A DNA stretch of 64,000 bases. It comes from Eucommia ulmoides. Its lineage: Eukaryota; Streptophyta; Magnoliopsida; Garryales; Eucommiaceae. A program made the position numbers and the translations under genes. Shown here one piece after another: positions 23,996 through 36,772 of this stretch. The notes under the pieces are model-generated. The model was not told where the DNA came from, did not search any database, and was given only the letters and a program-made list of their open reading frames with translations. The stretch is taken from the NCBI GenBank assembly GCA_016647705.1, contig CM028339.1, forward strand, positions 22,432,803 to 22,496,802, in the 5' to 3' direction. Position 1 is the stretch's first letter, and each line of letters opens with the position of its first letter.

Positions 23996-25622
23996 ATTAC
24001 CCTATTTTTTTTTTATAAGTTTAAATTTGAGTGATCAATTACCCTATTTTTGTTTTATTATTACTAATGATATTTAATTTTTTATTTAATAATTTTTTTT
24101 ATTTTTTTTATTTCCAAGATGTAAGATCTTTAAGTTTTTTATTTTACATTATTTAAATTTTAATTTCCAACACGTAAGACATTTTCATTTATAAATTTTT
24201 ATATTAATCATAGGTTAATACAAATAAATATTTACCTTATATCTATCTTGTTTTTTTATATTTGGTTAATATTAGGAATAAATAAATATAATATATGTCT
24301 ATTTTAGTAATTCAATAGTCTTCTAATATTTTTACACAAATATTTACTAGATGCTCATTGCATGCTTCTTTTTTTTAACAACTATTTTTTGACAAATTTA
24401 CCAAACAATTCAGAACTCATTTTCAACAACTTCTTTTTAATTGTTTCTTTTCAACAGCTCTTTTTGAAAAGTCACATGAAGGTCAAACTATGCCCTAAAA
24501 AAATAATAATCAAGGAGGAATTCCTACCCATAAGCCTCGTAAATAAAGAATGTGAGAAATAGGCCTATTTGGAAAATGGGCTTATCATTTGGTGGGCTCA
24601 TCTTCTTTGGGCTATTAGCCATGTCTATTACGAATTAGAGCCTACTACGCCTCTTACAACATTTAATGAATCTGATCAAGTCAAAACCATGAATTTGGTT
24701 GATAGTTGAATGTGTAAAATGTGGCAGTTTCCACCAGTAAATTAAGGGAAATGAGGTATGCTTTCAATATAAATACATACATTTCAGTAATGTTAAAGAC
24801 TAATCACTATTTTTCTACTTTCCAAAGCATATTAATTTATTCTAATGTTGGAGAGTCTTTGGCTGACACCACAACGATGTTGCTAACCTTTCGGTAGTTG
24901 CAATGTTTTGTTGCCTCCAATTTGTGTTTTAATAAATAGTGGATATTTTTTGCTACATCAAAATTTATACAATAGATGGTTTGTAGATACAACTCTATAT
25001 GCATTAACTACACTTTAATATCTATTAATAAATCAAGACTTTTTTTATAAATGTCTTTTCATTAATTCGGGTGGAATAATTTAAAACAAAATATGGATGG
25101 ATAAAACTAGATGAAAATATTTGGTAGAAAAAAATTCGTCTAAAAATTTCACGACTCCACTACAAAAACAATTGACTTAAATTATATTTTGCACCCTCTA
25201 AATTTTATTATTTATTAGAGAATCAAACCTAGTGAATATTTATATTTTATCAATTAATTTTTTATTCTTATTATTTTTTACATTTATAAATTTGAAAATT
25301 AATTTAATGTTTAAGTAGCTAGAGGGAATTCACTAGGTTTGATTTTGTCTCTCTTTTTTTATATAGCAAATTCAATTTTCGACGCTTTAATTATTGATAA
25401 ATTTTTATGTAGTTCAATAAGTTTGATGTCTTTTACTTTGAACCATACATCTTTAATTACGATTTTAATTATTCACTCTGTCTAATTTAGCCGTTAAATT
25501 AGACGGAATAAGGGTTTAAATTATAAATTTATATTTTTTTCTATTTTTATTTGTTTTTATTTATTTTCTTCAATTTTATTTTTTATTTTTTTCTCTTTCT
25601 TTTTCATTGTGACTAGGGTTAT
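23996..25622. other. AT-rich intergenic sequence, no gene recognised
   Basis: The LTR terminus (AAGTTTAAATTTGAGNGATCAATTACCC) is repeated once at about 24020-24045. The rest is AT-rich with no splice-compatible coding exon. The stretch 25190-25520 (CAAACCTAGTGAAT near 25225 and AGGGAATTCACTAGGTTTGATT near 25322) contains an inverted repeat and is probably an old transposon. Confidence 0.4.
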
Positions 25623-26797
25623 TGATAGGTGTGAAAAATCTATCTATTTCCAATCCAAATTTGTTAGTTTTCGAATATGTTTATAGTTATTTTTATTATG
25701 TTTTAATTAATTTTCATACTTTTTGTATAACTCAGGTGTGTGAGGCAAAAAGATAGGAAACTGGAACTAAAACGATGAGATCGAAGCAAAGCGGTTCGAA
25801 GTTACAGTGGATAAACAAGCTCGGAGGCTAAAAGATGAAACAGGCCCACCGCTTAGGCTTGCATCCCGAATTTTAGCGAATCGATCGTGGAGCGTTCTTA
25901 GCAGTTTATCTTCGGACGAGGCTAAGTTCTTCGATCGTTTTTCCTTATTTCTTTATCTTAGGAGCATGTGAGCATATTTAGCTAGTTATTTTCTTGTATA
26001 TGCGGCTATGGCCATGAGTTAAATATGGATTGTAGTAGGGATTAACACTATATTTATAAATACGTTGTTTGGATGATTTCGGTGTTTCGTTTGTGATTGT
26101 TCTTCGTAGTTTGATTGTATTTATCGTATTGTTTGTTTATTATGTTTGGATTGATAAATGGAGAATACAGGATTTTGACAAAACCCCGGATTCGGATTAG
26201 GGTAAACAAATGCCACGATTCTATAACCCGGTCGGGGTTTGAATCGTGGACAATCGATGACGTTGGGCAAGACACACGTTACCTAGGGTCGTTAAGACAT
26301 TGAGGGGGACTTCTTCGTTCGCTCAAAGTTGCATTTTATCCCTCGTCTTACATTCGGAAGAGGTGGTGAGAGAGTTTTAGAACAGAGATTGTCGATAAGG
26401 TAAATACAACGCGACGATCCAATAACCCGGGAGGGAGTTGGATTATGTGCAATCAATGACGCTGGGTGAGACTCACATGACCTAGGGTCGTTAAGACGTT
26501 AAGGGGGACTTCTTCGTTGGCTCGAAGTCATGTATTCTCCCGTCTTACACTCGGAAGAGGTGGCGGTGGAGTTTTCGTACCGAGGTTGTCAAATAGGCCG
26601 AACAACGTAAACGTAAGTAAATCGGAATCGAACACGTATTTGTAAACACGTTAATCCCTATGTAATTCTTCACCCTAAAACATATTAACATAATAGTGTA
26701 GTTAATTTAGGATATATTAATATTAGTTTAAGTAATTAAATACATTTGTTTTTTGCCTAGATAAAGTTAGGTTACGACAAACGCGGTATTCGTCTCT
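25623..26797 (+). mobile_element. LTR fragment related to element A/B LTRs, with internal duplication
   Basis: Starts TGATAGGTGTGAAAAATC and follows the same plan as the LTR at 31476. It has TATTTCCAA, then GTGTTTTAATT-like text, CAGGTGTG, a region with pairs of GTAGTTTTAG/TCACTCGGAAGAGGTGG, and GTTAGGTTACGACAAACGCGGTA. That last phrase matches GTTCGGTTACGATAATTGCGGTA at 32638. It breaks off near 26797 and no primer site follows. An internal segment of about 195 bp is tandemly duplicated (26206-26400 and 26401-26600). Confidence 0.6.
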
Positions 26798-26960
26798 GCG
26801 ATCTCCTTCCAATACTATCTCCCCCATTGTCTATGTCTCTTCTTCTCCTTGATCGATGAACTCGACGAACCAATCTCGCCACTGACCCTATCCACCTTTA
26901 TCTTAATAATCAAATAACTAGATAAGTTATTCATCTTGACCATACCCTATACTCCTACGC
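26798..26960. other. Junction between two retroelement fragments
   Basis: CT-rich sequence linking the LTR fragment to the minus-strand gypsy element. Nothing is recognised in it. Confidence 0.3.
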
Positions 26961-27351
26961 CCTCTTCCATTCCATGCCTTAAGAAAAATGAATTTAGGAA
27001 GCTGAGAGAGAAACATGGGTATCTGATTGTAGCCTGCATAGGCGTCTAGGAAATTGAGGAGCGTACCCTACCATAATATCAATGACTATGTCGATCCTCA
27101 GGAAAGGAAAGAAGTCCTTGGGGGCATGCCTTATTGAGGTCCTTGAAGTAAGAGCCTCCACTTATTTTCGCTTTGGGTTCAAGCACCACATTTGATAGCC
27201 AATCTGGGAACTTCACCTCTTCCACCACATCAGACTTAATTAATTTGTTCATTTTCTCTTCGATAATCTTCTGATGATCTAGATAGAACTTTGTTATCTT
27301 TTGTGTGACTAAAGAATGGTGCAGGTTTGCGTGGAGCCTGTGCATGGCCAC
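26960..27351 (-). pseudogene. Gypsy reverse transcriptase, N-terminal fragment
   Basis: Minus-strand frame 27079-27351 reads the entry to a Ty3-gypsy RT. It has a segment before RT with KIIEEKMNKLIKSDVVEE, then FPDWLSNVVLEPKAK, then DLNKACP. Family members usually have PDWLANVVLVKKKNGKWR and DFTDLNKACP. Reading continues with stops to about 26960. The catalytic YxDD region, RNase H and integrase are absent, so pol is truncated here. Confidence 0.75.
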
Positions 27352-27435
27352 CTTGGGGTTGATCCCCGGAAGTTCATCATGAGACTAGGCAAATAAGTCA
27401 TGATTTTTCCATAGCAGCTCAATGAGCTCAGCCCG

Positions 27436-27787
27436 CTACTCCGTTTTGAGTTTTGCACCTATTCTCACCGTTATTTCCCTAATGGTTAGGTAGATGAACA
27501 CTTCAACTAGGTCTTCATAAGGGCGGGGACCCGACCCTTCATCTTGGGGGTCATTGATTGGCACGGGGACTACTTTAGCATCCAAGGCCATGTGTTCAGA
27601 GGTTCTGAGTTCATGCTCCACGAGGCCATGCCTCAGCTCTAATTGTAATTTTTTCTTTTCTAGTGCCCTTCTAACACAAGCGCTCGATGAATCTTAGTCA
27701 CCTCTAACTTCTCCCATTCTTTGGACAATAGAGATTCATGATCTGATAGTATGGGGAGTAGACGACCTTGAGAGCAGAGACCGTTGG
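27436..27787 (-). pseudogene. Gypsy protease-RT linker remnant
   Basis: Minus-strand frame 27436-27621 and the following stretch encode a diverged linker (ELRTSEH.., DPQDEG, GPRPYEDLVEVFI, ITVRIGAKL). Tat-like elements have a similar region with PEDEL.RI.IG..L between protease and RT. The frame breaks at 27622-27787. Confidence 0.5.
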
Positions 27788-28237
27788 TCACCCCATGATT
27801 GCATTGTAGGGCGATGGTCTGTCCACCATAAGAAATTTACTCCAGACTATTGTTAACGTGGGTTTGGTCCCCATAGAGAAGGGTGGGGACACCCATCCAA
27901 CCGAATTAACGAATTCTTTCCCGAAATTGACAAGAGGAGACTTGGTAGGCTGGAGAGCATTTGCCTCTACCTTCATCTTATCAAAGGTCCATTTAAAGAT
28001 AATGTTGGCAGAGCTTCCCCTATCGACCAAAATTCGCTCTATTTTGTAGTGGTTGATTAGGGCTGTGATGATCAAAGCGTCATTATGGGGCACATGTACC
28101 CCTTGGAGGTTAACTTCACTGTAGGAGATGATGTTGTGTGAGGCAGTAACAACCGTGCTCACCTCGTACATGTCTTCGTCAGCTTTTCTCTTGCCTTTCT
28201 GCTCATGTCTTCTTCTGAAGGAGGATGTATCCCCCAT
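27788..28237 (-). pseudogene. Gypsy aspartic protease domain
   Basis: The 149-codon minus-strand frame includes VHVPHNDALIITALINHY, the active-site region ILVDRGSSANI, and SPYNAIMG at its end. Retroelement proteases of this clade usually have VLVDGGSSADI and TSYNAILGR. Glycine after the catalytic Asp is Arg here. A closely similar segment occurs on the + strand at 57170-57540. Confidence 0.75.
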
Positions 28238-29260
28238 CCGCTTCGAGTTGAACCTTCTATGGATGACATTGATTTCTCCATCTAGACGTTAGTTATCCTT
28301 GTTCCCTACTTCTCATTCTCTAGGCGAAAGACGACCGCAGTTTCTTCTTCTTATCTAACCCTCTTCACAACGACTATTTTCTTCAATCCTCGATTATTTG
28401 TTCTCTCTACGGACATAATTATCGAGATCACCTCTTCGATTGAAGACTTTTATCTCATTCCTAAGCTTGAAATAATCTTTCGTAGTGTGGCCCCGATCAC
28501 TGTGAAACTTGTAGTATTTGTGCATTAACCTACCTATTAATTTTTCCCCACAGGGGCAGAGGAGGAGAGAAGAACCGGCTCCCAGAATTTTCTGCATAGA
28601 TTGTTACCACGGAGGCTATAAGTAGCGTGAACCCTTGTTGGAGATTCCTTGGGAGTGAGATAGGTCTCCGGTCCCCGGATAGAGGTCTTAGCCTCCTTTC
28701 GGCTTGTAGTCTTCTCGATCCCTGAGTCCTGCTCAAGAGTTCTTCAGCCTTGTTTTCTTCTTGTGGTTTCCTGCTCAGTTTTTCTTAGTTTCCTCTCTCA
28801 GGTCAACAATATGGAATTGGGTACCCCTGTCTAGTGCTGCGGTAAGATTGGGGGTGGGTTTCGAGTAGAGGTCAAAGATAACCTCATGTGCCTAAGGCCG
28901 TCAATAAAGGCATTCATTGCCATGACGTCGGATAGCTTATCATAGGCGATGACCTCACTTTCGAAACGGTCCACATAATCACCCAAACTCTCACCGAGCT
29001 CTTGTTAAATGGCCAGGATGTGCGCCATGGTTTTCGGCCTTCGGCGCGAGCGGCTAAACTTAGCGAGCAAAAGTTGCTCAAGTTCACGAAAAGTAGAGAT
29101 GAAGGTCGAGGCCAGACTCTGGAGCCAAGCCCTAGTTGCTCTCGCAAGAATAAGTGGGAAAGATTTGCACCTCAAAGCCACAGAGGCAGTGTGCATGTCC
29201 ATATGGGACTTAAAAATAGACAAGTGGTCCACCAGGTCTAAGGTCCCTGTCATAAGAAGT
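28238..29260 (-). pseudogene. Gypsy gag with CCHC-like remnant
   Basis: Frame 29005-29253 carries the retrotransposon gag core (DLVDHLSIFKSHMDMH, ALRCKSFPLIL, AWLQSLASTFISTFRELEQLL, FSRSRRRPKTMAHI). The later frame 28394-28597 has YYKFHSDRGHTTKDYFKLRNEI, equivalent to the C-terminal gag region before the protease. Frames are interrupted between these, so the gene is broken. The same order on the + strand occurs at 56257-56900. Confidence 0.75.
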
Positions 29261-30111
29261 TATTTTGGGGTGGGTGAACCTATGGGGCACAACCTCATCC
29301 AGAATGTCATCGACGAATGGGGACCTCACCTCTGTGGGGATCCCAACTTCTCTCATCACGTCTTATATCTGGTAGATAACCTTTTCCATGTAGGCAAGCC
29401 AATGTTCCATGACAGTTTCACCCTTGGGCATTGTCCGCACATAGCTAACTGCAGCCCGGGCACCATGATGTTTGGAGGGCGAAGAATATAAGTCCATCTC
29501 CTGCACATGCTGAGCCCTATGCTCTGACCGCGCAGTGTAGTTGGGCTCTCTACTTGGGGATTACTCTGAACGATCTTTTGCCTCATATTTTCATGGGGGC
29601 GACGATGGTGATCCAGTGGCAGCTGGTGGAGCTATGTCCCATTCTCTTACTCCTTGGTCACGGGGCCTTGGTCGAGCTCTCAGCGCTTATCCATTCGAAT
29701 GGTCATTCTACTTGCTCTACGAGCTAGAAAGTCGGTCCCCTCGGAGTGGGGGTCGACGACAGGTGCAAGAGGAAGGCTTGGAAATAGTTTTGGAACTCAC
29801 GTAACTGGCGTTACAAGTTGTTGATGCGCGAAGCTTTTGTAGCTCTAGAGGTCTGCCCCATAAAAGGACTAGAGGGCAAGGTTGATGAACCTGTTTGACC
29901 CGTGGGAGACAAATTATCTTCAATGGCGGGGGGACAGGTGCCTGGGCGTCTGATCTCGGGACCTTCGACATTTCTCTAGAGGGTTGGTTGTTCGAATTGA
30001 TAATTATTGTGGGAGCTTAGTCTCTTCGTCTGATGATCTAACCGAACATTGTGATCATCAAGTCTTAACTAATCAGGGAGCTAATGACTAGAGGAAGGCT
30101 TCTTTTTTTCT
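29261..30111 (-). mobile_element. Upstream leader and gag start of the minus-strand gypsy element
   Basis: The sequence between gag core and primer site shows only broken frames on both strands. It is GC-richer than the surroundings. No recognisable domain. Its place fits the gag N-terminus and leader. Confidence 0.45.
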
Positions 30112-30130
30112 TCCCACAGACGACGCCAAA
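30112..30130 (-). other. Primer-binding site of the minus-strand gypsy element
   Basis: On the minus strand, reading leftwards from the LTR, the sequence is TTTGGCGTCGTCTGTGGGAA. The common form in Tat-lineage gypsy elements is TTTGGCGCCGTCTGTGGGAA. It lies directly inside the LTR boundary at 30132 and fixes the orientation. Confidence 0.75.
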
Positions 30131-30131
30131 C

Positions 30132-31127
30132 TGTTGGTGTCTAGAATTGGTAAACATCACGAGTATGGTCCAATCAGATTCCACGTGTTAATTTATTGAT
30201 AAGATGGAGTGTTAGGTCAAAGTCATGGAGTTTCAAAGTGTTAGAGAGTTGGAATCTTCAAGCGTCCCACAATCAATGATCCGTTCTTTTCCATTTCATT
30301 GCTGAGGTCCAGAGAACTAATGTTTAAAAAGTAGATACCTACACAAGGACACGCCGGGGTTGTCCCTGGCGAAACCTCTCCGACGTGAGAGTAAGAGCTC
30401 GGGGGAAAAGAGCTTAATATGTGTCAAGTAGGAAAATGTGCTTTACCTTGGGCATTGAATGCCTGGGTATTGATAGGAGTGGAGAGCAATTAACATTGCC
30501 TAATCGGGGTCCTGAGCATGATTAATTAGGAGAAACCTTAAGCTTGACCAATTGGAGACTAATTTGGGAGATAACCCTATAGGTCTGGGCTTTTGGCCCA
30601 TCAAGCGGGGCCATGGGCTTACCTACTTGCTTTGTAGAGAGTTTCTAGTGAGGATCACGACTTGAGATGAACTAGGGAGGTAGAGGCATGTGAATTGGCA
30701 CACAAATGGAGAAAAATAACTCAAGCCCTATTGATTGCCGACAAGAGACAAACGAGAGGAGCCTTAGTTGGCAAGAGACGCGAAGACCACCACCTGAGCA
30801 GTCGCTGGACGAAAGCAGTAGGGTAGGTCATCAACTCGACAGTGAGGTACTAGGTGAATGCAATCTGCCATTGCTGGCTACCCCCAGGGCGACAAGACAA
30901 CGATGACCAGGTAGAAAATTCAGGTGTGGGGCGCTGCACGGAGATAAGAGGGAAGGACCTCTGTTCGATGTTTTTGAAAAGGGTCCCCATCTGAAAACTG
31001 TCAGCCAGGAATAGCACAGCAAGGCGGTGTATGCGTGATAATGATGATACAGTCACGCTACTCAGGGGAGACGGACACGTGACTGGGGCTAGGGCTGGAA
31101 AGGTGATGTCTAGAATTACCCTCATCA
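30132..31127 (-). mobile_element. 5' LTR of the minus-strand gypsy element (about 1 kb)
   Basis: The + strand begins TGTTGGTGTCTAGAATTGG next to the primer site. A related phrase, GGTGATGTCTAGAATTACC, lies near 31103, and the CTCATCA at 31121-31127 is the likely outer end (TGATGAG on the minus strand). The second LTR is not in the window. The outer boundary is inferred. Confidence 0.55.
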
Positions 31128-31475
31128 ATATTAAAATCATAATTAAAAATATAAGATTCAAAATAAAACGCACAAAATTTATGGAATTACATGAAAATTT
31201 GTCAATAATTAGATACTTAAAAATGAAATTTAATGTTTCTTTAAGGGAAAAATACAAAAAAATCCAAGTAAAAGACAAAATCTATTATATGGCCCCGCAA
31301 GTATTTTTTTTTTTTCACACAATAATCCTAAAAAATGCGTTACTTTGTACCAAATAGTCCTAAATTTTTTAGTTTATCCATTTTACCCTTCTTTCACTGC
31401 AACCGTTCCTCGAAGCAATTGTTCCTCATTCTATCACTGTTGGGACGTGAATCCGAACAAACAGCCAGTGATGGA

Positions 31476-32775
31476 TGATAGATTGATTTTAACTATATAT
31501 TTCCAAGCTTAATTTGGTATTTTTTGAGTGTTCTAATAGTGTTTTAATTAAATTTTAAGTAAAACTAGGTGTTATGGGCGAAAACGATTGAAAATCGAGC
31601 TAATCGGTAGGATGTCGGTGAAGAAACGATTAAAAACAGATCAAAGAGACCAAAATGCAACTTTCTCGCTGTAGTGAGTTGATACTCGCTGCAGCACCAG
31701 TGGCCAAGGGCCACTGGCCCTTGCTCGCTGCAGCGAGCAACAACCAATGGTTATTTTGCTTGCAGTGAGTTTCTTCTCGCTGCAGCCACCAGGTACAACT
31801 GGCAACGCGTTTTCTTAATATTTTTAGGATATTTTGGATCTCTACTCATATCCTTTCACCCTACCTTTGCGAAAAACATTTTTGGGAGCCCTACAATTAT
31901 CCAAGCAAGAGGAGATCATCAATTGGAGAAGAGAAAATAAGATTGGAGCGGACTTTACGGACGTAGAATCATCTACTCTTCAGATTTGGCTATTCTCTTT
32001 TGTTTCTCTCTTTCATTCTAAACTTTTGTTGGTTGTTTGATTGTGTATATCTTATTTTTAGTTGAATATTTGGTTATGACCATGTGTAGCTCAACATTTA
32101 TTATCTAGGGATTGATGTAGTTCACGAATATTATATTTGAGTAAATCTTTATTTTGTTAATGGTTGTTTATCTCTATTCAATTGTGTTTACCATTTTATT
32201 GCTTCCATAGTATACTTGTTATGATATTATGGTTGATTTGAAAATACGGAATTTGACACTCGTGAGAGGTAACCTCGGATTCGAACTAGAGTTAAAACAC
32301 AACACAATGTTCTAATGTTTCGGGAGATTATTAGAATGTGTGTAATCCGTGAGGTTAGGGCAAGACTCATGCAATCGTTTAGATGTTTGATAGGTATATC
32401 GGAGTTGACGTGATTGCATATTCACTCACTTTACACTCGAAAGAGGTAGTGAGTGAGTTTTAGATACCTAGATTGTTGAATAGGTTGATGATTGTTAGTG
32501 TAAACTAGATTAAATTAAGCACGTATAAGTGAATGAAATTAATCCCTAGATAATCCATTTCTATAAAATTTATTCCATATATTTTAGTTTAGTTTTATAT
32601 TTTTACAAAAACCCAAAATTGGAACTCCTAAATAAAGTTCGGTTACGATAATTGCGGTACTTAGCAACAATTTAAACCAATCCCTGTGGATACGACAATC
32701 CCTCACTTCTTATACTATTAAAACTTGACCTCGTGCACTTGCGAGTAATTCAAAGTGTATAAAAATATCGCAACA
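31476..32775 (+). repeat. 5' LTR of element B (1300 bp), preserves empty site
   Basis: Matches 35646-36772 plus 39092-39275 along its length. Inside is a cluster of CTCGCTGCAGCGAG palindromes and GGCCACTGGCCC (31670-31800). Position 32580-32605 is the unoccupied version of the site where the 3' LTR took up a solo LTR. Confidence 0.85.
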
Positions 32776-32781
32776 AATATT

Positions 32782-32799
32782 TGGCACTATTACCGGCAA
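32782..32799 (+). other. Primer-binding site of element B (diverged tRNA-Asp type)
   Basis: TGGCACTATTACCGGCAA follows the 5' LTR by six bases. It is recognisable as TGGCGCCGTTGCCGGGGA with several C/G to T/A changes, as expected from methylated-cytosine decay. Confidence 0.7.
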
Positions 32800-32913
32800 T
32801 TGACTTTTAGATTGTTGTTAATATTGTGAATAAGTAACTTAATTTTAATTTAGATATTTATTTTATTTTTAATTTTTGTTTTTAGTTTGGTTTGTTTTGC
32901 GAGGTACTTGGAG

Positions 32914-33240
32914 ATGGATCATCAACAAGTCCTCATGTTTTCTCAATGAGATTCTGAACCGTTTTATTGTGCTTGGGAAAGATATAAAGAGTTGCTCATT
33001 CGGTTCCTAAATCATGGTTTCCCGAATGAGTGTCAATTACTGAATTTTCTCAACGAGTTACAAGTCGCAATAAGAACTTTGGTAGAAGGAGGAAATGGTA
33101 CCACCTCCTTTTACGACCTGATCGCGAACGATACCTATTTGTTGTTAGAAGACATGGCTGATTTTGGCTAGCGGAGTTGGAATTATTCAACAAGCCACCA
33201 AAGCTTCGGGGATTGTTCCAACATTTCGGCGCCATGAATT
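32914..33240 (+). pseudogene. Athila-like gag fragment of element B
   Basis: From the ATG at 32914 the translation shows AWERYKELLIRFLNHG followed by a run of the retrotransposon gag type (FLNELQVAIRTLVEGGNGTT, LLLEDMA). Gag of Athila-like elements usually reads AWERFKDLLR.CPHHG and later AYELLEDMA. Stops interrupt it at about codon 12 and after LLEDMADFG. A further 150 codons downstream are broken. This is the only protein relic found in element B. Confidence 0.7.
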
Positions 33241-35645
33241 AATACCCCACACGAACTTGTGGAGTCTTCTCCCACCTGGAAGATACGTTCAATGCATTCA
33301 TGATGGAAACTCAAAACATCATGAAGGAAATTAGAGACACACAAGGCTCATCCATATGTGTAAACAACCATGAGGAACCGAATGCAAGTGGGAAGACTTT
33401 GGAGGTGCCTTATGAAGATGATTCGAAATAGGATAAGGCTCAAGAATTGTTCATTGATGACAAATCAGAAGATGATTTCAAGTCCTCACCTCTTGAAATC
33501 TAATTGGTGTTGCCATCGCCGATCATTGAAAACCACCGTGAGTAACCTCTCCCAAGTGGGAAAAACTTGGGTATGTGCGATGATGATGATTCTAATGAGT
33601 AAGAAACACAAAAGTTGATCAATGATGAAGAATCACAAGATAAAACTTATGATTCTCAATCTTTTGAGATCCATGTTGTGATACCAACACCGATCAAACA
33701 AGAACACATCTATGAGAATTTGATGTGGCTCACCTGTCATCCTCTACTTTTAGTACCGTTTATTCAGGCCAACCAAGTACATGAGACGGAGCCGAGTCAC
33801 ATTGAGAGTGCGTGTTGATTAATGCCACATTTCGCCAAGCTTGAGAGTGTTCTGAACCAAGACCCATATATTGTGTTATATGACACATATTATGGGCGGA
33901 AGCCGCTCTTTGACGAGCCTTTATCCATGTCAAGCCGAGGATATTAAGCTAAGCGCCTCTTAGAAGGTAACCCAAGTTTTTAAATAATTGGGCCTATGGA
34001 TGCACTATATGGGATAAAAGACCCATACCGGTCACCTTGCTTGGAGCATCACCGCCAACCGAAGTAGGAGGTGAGACTTCAATGTCTCACATCCCAGGTA
34101 CGTGTTCAAAACCCCTTTCGTCACAATACTACATGCCATATGTTGAGATTGATGTTGGGTCACTGTGGACACTGTCCATTCTAAGTTTGGGGGGGATGTT
34201 TTGTTTGTTTTCTGGTTTGATGTCTTTTTGTTAGTTAAGTAGTTAAGTTTAATAGTTGTCAATTGTTGTGTTAGTTTAAGTTTAATTGTTGTTTAGTTAA
34301 TTTTATGCATGATTGTTTAGTTTAGTATAAGTATGTTTGTATTTGTAGCTGTTGTTTTTGTGTGCTGAGTTTTGTGGTTCTTCTTGACTATTACCCGATG
34401 ATGATACTATCTCCTAGTTGTTTATCGGGGTCAAGCGTAATGTCCATTCATGTGTGTTCTATGTGCTGGACATCTCGTTTTGGTAAAATTCATTGTGGAT
34501 CCTAATTTGCACGAGCACATAAACTCAATGTACTAGCTATCCAATTGATTTGACACCAATTATCCAGTAGCTAAGTTCATGACAAATTTAAGAGATTCTA
34601 GAACCTGATTGGGGGATACTCGAGGTGAAATTCTGGGCGAGGTAGTTCAGGAGAAATGATTTAGGCATTCATTTTGATCACTTGAGTCGTTTAAGTCTTC
34701 CATGCAAAATGTTTTACACATCTTTACCCCGTCGAAGTCTTTTAGCCGTTTCAATTCTGGACACGCATCAAATACCCTAGCCAATTAAATTTTTTTCCAA
34801 GCCATTGTCACCAATACCTAAGGCACGATTCGAGTTGTAATCAAGTTAGTATTTGTTTATGTTACTTGAAGTGAGTGATTGGGTTTTGGGCAAATTTTTG
34901 ATTGGTTCGGTATTCGAGTGCTCACTTGTTATTTTTCTATCGTAGTTATACACCTGTGAAATTGTACAAATAAGTTTGGGGGTGTGGTTGTAAAAAAAAC
35001 ATGTATAAATATGACTTTGTTTTTGTTTGTTTAGATAAGTGAGTACTACGTTTTAAAATGTAAGTTCGGGGTTGTTTCAGATTTGTCTTTGTGGGTAGAA
35101 GTGTGTTTAAGTGTCAAACGTAGTGCCTTGGGTATCATTGATTTAAAGACATTATCTTATTGTATATTCCCGTTTTACCTTTGGCCAGTTGATAAAAATC
35201 GAACCAAGTCCTTTTGATCTTTTTGAATTGCTTAGCCTACATTAGTGGAGAGTAGAACCCAGTTTGACTTATGGAAATTCTATACCTCTTTGGTTTAAGT
35301 TATGAATTTTGTTGGTGGATAATCCAATCTGGTCTTTGGATGGTTGTGTAATGAGAGTTTTCGCACATACACTTGGAAAGGATCTAAAATGGCATTTACT
35401 GTTATTGAATATTGAAATTCTATAACACCACATGATGCGGTTTTATTCTTAAACTCGATATGATTGGAGGCCGTTGAGGGAAAACTTTTTGATTGATTAG
35501 TTGAAATTCAAAACTCACACGTTTTTTTTAGTTCGTCTGAGTCTTTTGTTTTTAATATTTGTGTTCGTTATTTCGTCGTATTAGTTTTTATATTGTGTGG
35601 GTGTTTTTGCTTAAGGACTAGCAAAATTTCAAGTTTGGAGGTATT
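33241..35645 (+). mobile_element. Non-coding interior of element B
   Basis: Contains fragments with short frames only (33370-33818, acidic and broken). The phrase AAGCGCCTCTTAGAAGGTAACCCAAG (33950-33975) and TTCTAAGTTTGGGGGGGATG (34180-34200) are landmarks known near the end of coding in Athila-like elements. The remaining 1.4 kb to the 3' LTR is untranslated. It resembles 19546-20260 of element A. Confidence 0.6.
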
Positions 35646-36772
35646 TGATAGATTGATTTCATCGATATATTTCCAAGTCAAATTTGATAGTTTTCGAGTA
35701 TTCTAGTAGTGTTTTAATTCATTTTTATTCATTTTTAAGTAAATCAGGTGTTATGCGACAAAACGTTTAAAAATTGAGCTAATCAGTAGGATGTCGGTGA
35801 AGAAACGGTTAAAAATAGAGCAAAGAGGCCAAAATGCACCTTCTCGCTGCAGTGCCAGCAGCCAAGGGCCACTGGCCCTTGGTCGCTGGGCCACTGGCTA
35901 TTGCTCGCTGCAGTGAGCAATAGCTAATGGTTATTCTGTTTGCAGCGAGTTTCTTCTCGCTGTAGCGACCAGGCACAATTGGCAACACGTTTTCTTGATA
36001 TTTTTAGGATATTTTGGATCTCTACTTATATCCCTTCACCCTACCTTTACAAAAAAACATTTTTGGGAGCCCTACAATCATCCAAGCAAGAGGAGATCAT
36101 CAATTAGAGAAGAGAAAACGAGATCGAAGTGGACTTTACGGACGTGGAATTATCTACTCTTCAAATTTGACTATTCTCCTTTATTTCTCTTTTTCATTCT
36201 AAACTTTTGTTGGTTGTTTGATTGTGTATATCTCATTTTTAGTTGAATATTTGGTTATGGCTATATGTAGCTAAACGTTTATTATCTAAAGATTGATGTA
36301 GTTCACGAATATTATGTTTGAGTAAATCTTTGTTTTGTTAACGGTTGTTCATCCCTATTCGATTGTGTTTACCATTTTATTACTTCCATAGTATGCTTGA
36401 TATAATATTGTGGTTGATTTGAGAATACGGGGTTTGACACTCGGGAGAAGTAACCTCGGAATTGGACTAGGGTTAAAACACAACATAACATTCTAATGTT
36501 TCGGGAGATTATTAGAATGTATGCAATCCGTGAGGTTGGGGCAAGACTCATGTAATCGTTTAGACACTTGATAGGTATGTCAGTGTTGACGTGGTTGCAT
36601 ATTCACTCACTTTACACTCGGGAGAGGTAGTGAGTGAGTTTTAGATACCTAGATTGTTGAATAGGTTGATGACCATTAGTGTAAACTAGATTACATCAAG
36701 CATGCATAAGTGAACAAAGTTAATCCCTAGATAATCCATTTCTATAGAATTTATTCTAAGTATTTTAGTTTA

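Noticed and set aside
31031..31357. 108-codon + strand frame and overlapping minus frame
   Set aside because: It crosses an LTR end and a TIR element junction. It is composed of low-complexity A-rich sequence.
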